A stretch of DNA of 8,024 bases from DATARH01 sp038228485 (lineage in GTDB: Bacteria; Pseudomonadota; Alphaproteobacteria; ATCC43930; CGMCC-115725): contig JBBRPG010000177.1 in assembly GCA_038228485.1 (NCBI GenBank), positions 1 to 8,024 of the forward strand. Direction: 5' to 3'. The notes under the pieces are model-generated. The model searched no databases. It was not told where the DNA came from and was given only the letters and a program-made list of their open reading frames with translations. Both the position numbers and the translations under genes were made by a program. This document shows, in pieces, positions 5,893 through 8,024 of this stretch (position 1 is the stretch's first letter; each line of letters begins with the position of its first letter).

Positions 5893-6855
5893 ATGTTATG
5901 CCCTCCCGCGGGCTTGACCCGCGGGTCCACGTCTTTACCCACCAACTATACGACCGACGACGTGGATGGCCGGATCAAGTCCGGCCAAGGGGAGTTTAGA
6001 AACCGACCCGGGTTGAGCGGGCAACCTTTCAGCCTCGACAAAACGGCGCACGGCGCGGCCGATGCCTCGCCGCTGCCGATCGTCGAGTTGCGCGCGGTCG
6101 GCAAGCGCTTCCGCTCGGGGGTCGTGGCGCTGCAGGGCATCGACCTTACCGTCGAGCGTGGCGAGTTTTTGAGCCTGCTCGGCCCCTCCGGCTGCGGCAA
6201 GAGCACCTTGCTGCGCATTGTCGCCGGGCTGACCCCGCCGAGCGCCGGGCTGTGCCGGCTTTCGGTGGGCGGTCAGAGCGGCGGCCAAGCCGCGGCGGGG
6301 CGCATCGGCTTTGTCTTCCAGGACCCCACCCTGATGCCGTGGAGCACCGTCACCGGCAACGTGCTGCTGCCGTTCCGCATCGCCGCCGGCGTCGGTTACC
6401 GGGTCGGCACGCACGAGCGCGAGCGGGCCGCCGCGGCGATCCGCGCGGTCGGGCTCGGCGGGTTCGAGACCGCCTACCCGCACCAGCTGTCGGGCGGGAT
6501 GCGGATGCGGGTGTCGATCGCCCGCGCGCTGGTCACCGATCCCGAGCTCCTGCTGCTCGACGAGCCGTTCGCCGCGCTCGACGAGATCACCCGACTCGCG
6601 CTCAACGACGATCTGCTGCGGCTGTGGGAGCGGCACCGGCCGACAATCCTTTTTGTCACCCACAGCGTCTTCGAGTCGGTCTACCTGTCGACCCGGATCG
6701 CGGTGATGACCGCGCGGCCGGGGCGGATCGTCGCCGACCTTCCGGTCGAGCTGGCCCAGCCGCGCGACCGCGCCAGCCGCACATCGCCGGAATACGCGGC
6801 GATGTGCGACAGCGTCTCGGCGGCGCTTGGTCACGCGATGGAGGGCCGCCCGTGA
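5893..6855 (+). CDS. NitT/TauT-type ABC transporter ATP-binding protein
   Basis: This is the ATPase of the importer. From the ATG at 5893 it has 320 residues; the conserved domain only begins near residue 62 (PIVELRAVGKRF), so the first 60 residues are extra and codons 4-33 come from an inverted repeat. The one in-frame alternative after the repeat is TTG at 6013, giving 280 residues, nearer the family's usual 250-270, but the nearest GGGGAG is 18 nt away. The start is unresolved. Motifs, numbered from 5893: Walker A GPSGCGKST 97-105, Q-loop FVFQDPTLMPW with Gln143, signature LSGGMRMR 199-206, Walker B LLLLDE 219-224, D-loop AALDE, and switch VTHS with His257. The PTLMPW and GGMRMRVSIARAL wording matches the SsuB/TauB-like group. 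It lies 28 nt after the binding-protein gene and overlaps the permease gene by 4 nt. Confidence 0.9.
   Translation: MLCPPAGLTRGSTSLPTNYTTDDVDGRIKSGQGEFRNRPGLSGQPFSLDKTAHGAADASPLPIVELRAVGKRFRSGVVALQGIDLTVERGEFLSLLGPSGCGKSTLLRIVAGLTPPSAGLCRLSVGGQSGGQAAAGRIGFVFQDPTLMPWSTVTGNVLLPFRIAAGVGYRVGTHERERAAAAIRAVGLGGFETAYPHQLSGGMRMRVSIARALVTDPELLLLDEPFAALDEITRLALNDDLLRLWERHRPTILFVTHSVFESVYLSTRIAVMTARPGRIVADLPVELAQPRDRASRTSPEYAAMCDSVSAALGHAMEGRP
5901..5991. repeat. Second interspersed inverted repeat, different family
   Basis: The left arm (5901-5935, containing GGCTTGACCC...TCCACGTCTT) and right arm (5956-5991, containing GACGTGGATGGCCGGATCAA) are imperfect reverse complements around a short AT-richer spacer. 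It matches, as I remember it, the common GGATGGCCGGG(T/A)CAAG...CCGGCCA palindrome of Bradyrhizobiaceae, which is translated as VDGRIKSG on one strand and GLDPAIHV on the other. The arms have drifted (CCGCGGG against GGCCGGA), so it looks older than the repeat near hisI. It occupies the gap between the binding-protein and ATPase genes and is open in the ATPase frame. Confidence 0.8.
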
Positions 6856-7643
6856 ACAACCGGCTCGGGGTGCGCATCCTTGCGCCGCTGCTGGTCGGCG
6901 CGGTGTTCCTCGGCATCTGGGAAGGCGTCTGCCGCGGCTTCGGCGTCAAGAGCTACATCCTGCCGCCGCCGAGCCTCATCGCACTGAGCCTGATAACCGA
7001 TGGACCCAGCCTCCTCGGCTCGCTGTGGGTGACGTTGCAGATCACCTTGGCGGCGCTGGCCGCGGCGGCGTTCCTCGGCGGTCTTATTGCGCTGGTGTTT
7101 TCGCTGTCGCGGGTGATCGAGATCAGCTTTTTCCCTTACGCGGTGATCCTGCAGGTGACGCCGATCGTGGCGATCGCGCCGCTGATCATCATCTGGGTGC
7201 ACACACCGTTCCTGGCGCTGCTTGTCTGCGCCTGGATCGTCGCGTTTTTCCCGATCGTCTCGAACACCACGGTCGGGCTCAACAGCGCCGACCGCAATCT
7301 CTTGGCGCTGTTTCGCCTCTACGGCGCCTCGGCGTTCCAGGTGCTGTGCCATTTGCGCGTGCCGACCGCGCTGCCGTATTTCTTCGCAGGCTTGCGGATC
7401 AGCGGCGGGCTGGCGCTGATCGGCGCGGTCGTCGCCGAGTTCGTCGCCGGCACCGGCGGCGCGGAGACCGGCCTTGCCTACCGCATTCTCGAGGCCGGCT
7501 ACCGCCTGGCGATCCCGCGCCTATTCGCGGCGCTGTTTATGCTGTCGGTGACCGGGATCGTGATTTACCTGGTGCTCGATTTCATCTCGCGCCGGTTGTT
7601 GCGCAACTGGCACGAAAGCGCCACGGCGGCGGAAGAAGAATAG
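6852..7643 (+). CDS. NitT/TauT-type ABC transporter permease
   Basis: The 263-residue inner-membrane protein forms the channel of the importer. It starts at GTG 6852, overlapping the ATPase stop by 4 nt (GTGA), with GGAGGG (6840-6845) 6 nt upstream; same-frame readings from 6252 are shadows of the ATPase gene. About six membrane segments are visible: near 9-27, 60-84, 96-118, 120-140, 182-200 and 225-245. The cytoplasmic EAA-type loop that docks on the ATPase is at about 151-182 (LALFRLYGASAFQVLCHLRV then PTALPYFFAGLRI), with the expected Gly158 and the conserved Pro. The PPPS motif near the N-terminus (38-41) and ISRRLLRNWHES tail are typical of the SsuC/TauC group. The length is normal, so the gene appears intact although AT-rich foreign DNA begins directly after its stop. 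Confidence 0.94.
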   Translation: MNNRLGVRILAPLLVGAVFLGIWEGVCRGFGVKSYILPPPSLIALSLITDGPSLLGSLWVTLQITLAALAAAAFLGGLIALVFSLSRVIEISFFPYAVILQVTPIVAIAPLIIIWVHTPFLALLVCAWIVAFFPIVSNTTVGLNSADRNLLALFRLYGASAFQVLCHLRVPTALPYFFAGLRISGGLALIGAVVAEFVAGTGGAETGLAYRILEAGYRLAIPRLFAALFMLSVTGIVIYLVLDFISRRLLRNWHESATAAEEE

Positions 7644-7884
7644 TACGAATAAATAACGGGGCTATAGCGTGGAAATATCTCAAATTATGGTTAAAACAGT
7701 AATTACATTAGCGTTAAGCGCAGTAATTATTGTGCTGTGGAAAAGCGACATTGATATTTTTAAAACTATCCGATCCCCATTGGAAACAGTTGTAAAATTT
7801 AAGAAAAATATAGATATAATTGGAGATCTTAAAAATATCTATCCGACGCGATTTGCCATTTCTCATACTACAGTTATAGGAAAT
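7644..7884. other. AT-rich island between the transporter operon and the IS end
   Basis: Composition drops suddenly after the permease stop. I count 55 G/C in the 180 bases 7681-7860 (about 31%), against 43 of 60 in a sample of the ATPase gene (6481-6540). The island ends where the IS630-type transposase gene ends. No terminator hairpin is seen at its left edge. It most likely came from another replicon or phage, or is a remnant of a low-GC accessory gene. Confidence 0.7.
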
Positions 7885-7902
7885 CTAGTGGATCGATTCT
7901 AA
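7669..7902 (+). CDS. Small single-helix membrane ORF, probably truncated by the IS
   Basis: I do not recognise a family. From GTG 7669, with CGGGG 8 nt upstream, the reading frame has 77 codons; an ATG at 7687 would give 71. Residues 9-25 (KTVITLALSAVIIVLWK) make one hydrophobic helix, followed by a Lys/Ile/Asp-rich tail that would face the cytoplasm. The last six codons, including the TAA, lie inside the 3' end of the transposase gene on the other strand, so the natural C-terminus has probably been replaced by IS sequence. Codon use is AT-biased, unlike every gene to the left. It could be the 5' remnant of a larger membrane-anchored protein, or not a real gene. Confidence 0.4.
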   Translation: MEISQIMVKTVITLALSAVIIVLWKSDIDIFKTIRSPLETVVKFKKNIDIIGDLKNIYPTRFAISHTTVIGNLVDRF

Positions 7903-8024
7903 CGCTTGGTACCCGCGCTTGACCGAGGCGATGATCTTCTCGGGATCGGCGGTCCAGGTGAAGGGCTTGGGATCCTCGTTGGTTTCCCGGAGGAAGCGGT
8001 TGATGGCAGCCTGGAGATCTACGA
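7880..8024 (-). mobile_element. End of an IS630-type insertion sequence
   Basis: The IS enters from the right edge and its left border is close to the transposase stop. I cannot define the terminal inverted repeat because the other end is outside the window. IS630 elements insert at TA; TA dinucleotides are frequent in the AT-rich DNA just left of 7885 (for example in AGTTATAGG at 7872-7880), so the exact junction is left open. Confidence 0.6.
7885..8024 (-). CDS. IS630-family transposase, C-terminal end (partial)
   Basis: The minus strand from 8022 down to the TAG at 7885-7887 reads 45 residues that start VDLQAAINRFLRETNEDPKP, continue FTWTADPEKIIASVKRGYQA and finish LESIH. This closely resembles the C-terminus of IS630-type DDE transposases, which commonly end ...(F)xWTADPxxIIxxVxRG. 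The catalytic DDE residues lie beyond the window, so integrity cannot be judged. The frame is clean and GC-rich like the main genome. It is the right-hand flank of the AT-rich island. I am confident of the family from the WTADP..II..VKRG pattern, less so of the subgroup. Confidence 0.85.
   Translation of the reverse strand, partial: VDLQAAINRFLRETNEDPKPFTWTADPEKIIASVKRGYQALESIH

Noticed and set aside
5935..6834. A 299-codon open frame on the minus strand opposite the ATPase gene
   Set aside because: The plus strand encodes a complete ABC ATPase with every motif; the minus-strand product has no recognisable domain and is biased in composition.

Overview
The window is about 8 kb of GC-rich DNA with dense gene packing. 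It has two kinds of short interspersed palindromic repeat whose translated peptides (PHPEEAAK..., and VDGRIKSG / GLDPAIHV on the other strand) are familiar from Bradyrhizobium, Rhodopseudomonas and Afipia genomes. Together with the gene content (Liv-type and NitT/TauT-type transporters, a tandem universal stress protein, a stand-alone hisI), this points to an alphaproteobacterium of the Bradyrhizobiaceae or a close relative. That placement is inferred from memory of such genomes, not from a search.

Region 1 (26-2739, minus strand) is a tightly coupled transport operon read right to left: livG-type ATPase, livF-type ATPase (4-nt overlap), then a periplasmic type I solute-binding protein 15 nt further on. 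No LivH or LivM permease gene is present upstream of livG, so the membrane part must lie left of the window, lie elsewhere, or be lost.

Region 2 (2740-3324, plus) is a 43-bp inverted repeat followed by hisI (phosphoribosyl-AMP cyclohydrolase). The repeat supplies the hisI start codon, its consensus Shine-Dalgarno and about the first 20 codons. hisI ends one base before the stop codon of the convergent gene to its right.

Region 3 (3325-4688, minus) holds a tandem-domain universal stress protein and, 50 nt downstream, a small exported Cys/Pro protein with a coiled-coil-like middle and a hexanucleotide tandem repeat in its signal peptide.

Region 4 (4863-7643, plus) is a complete NitT/TauT-type importer: NMT1/THI5-like binding protein, ATPase and inner-membrane permease. 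The ATPase and permease genes overlap by 4 nt. A second inverted repeat sits between the binding-protein and ATPase genes and is read through in frame into the ATPase N-terminus, whose true start is uncertain.

Region 5 (7644-8024) changes character abruptly. About 240 bp of AT-rich DNA (I count about 31% GC over 7681-7860) carries a 77-codon ORF for a one-helix membrane protein. It is cut into by the 3' end of an IS630-family transposase gene on the minus strand that runs off the window. This looks like foreign accessory DNA interrupted by an insertion sequence.

I see no CRISPR array, tRNA, rRNA or clear riboswitch. The most unusual feature is the repeated use of mobile palindromic repeats as the 5' ends of coding genes (hisI clearly, the ATPase possibly). 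I found no convincing evidence of a wholly new multi-gene system.
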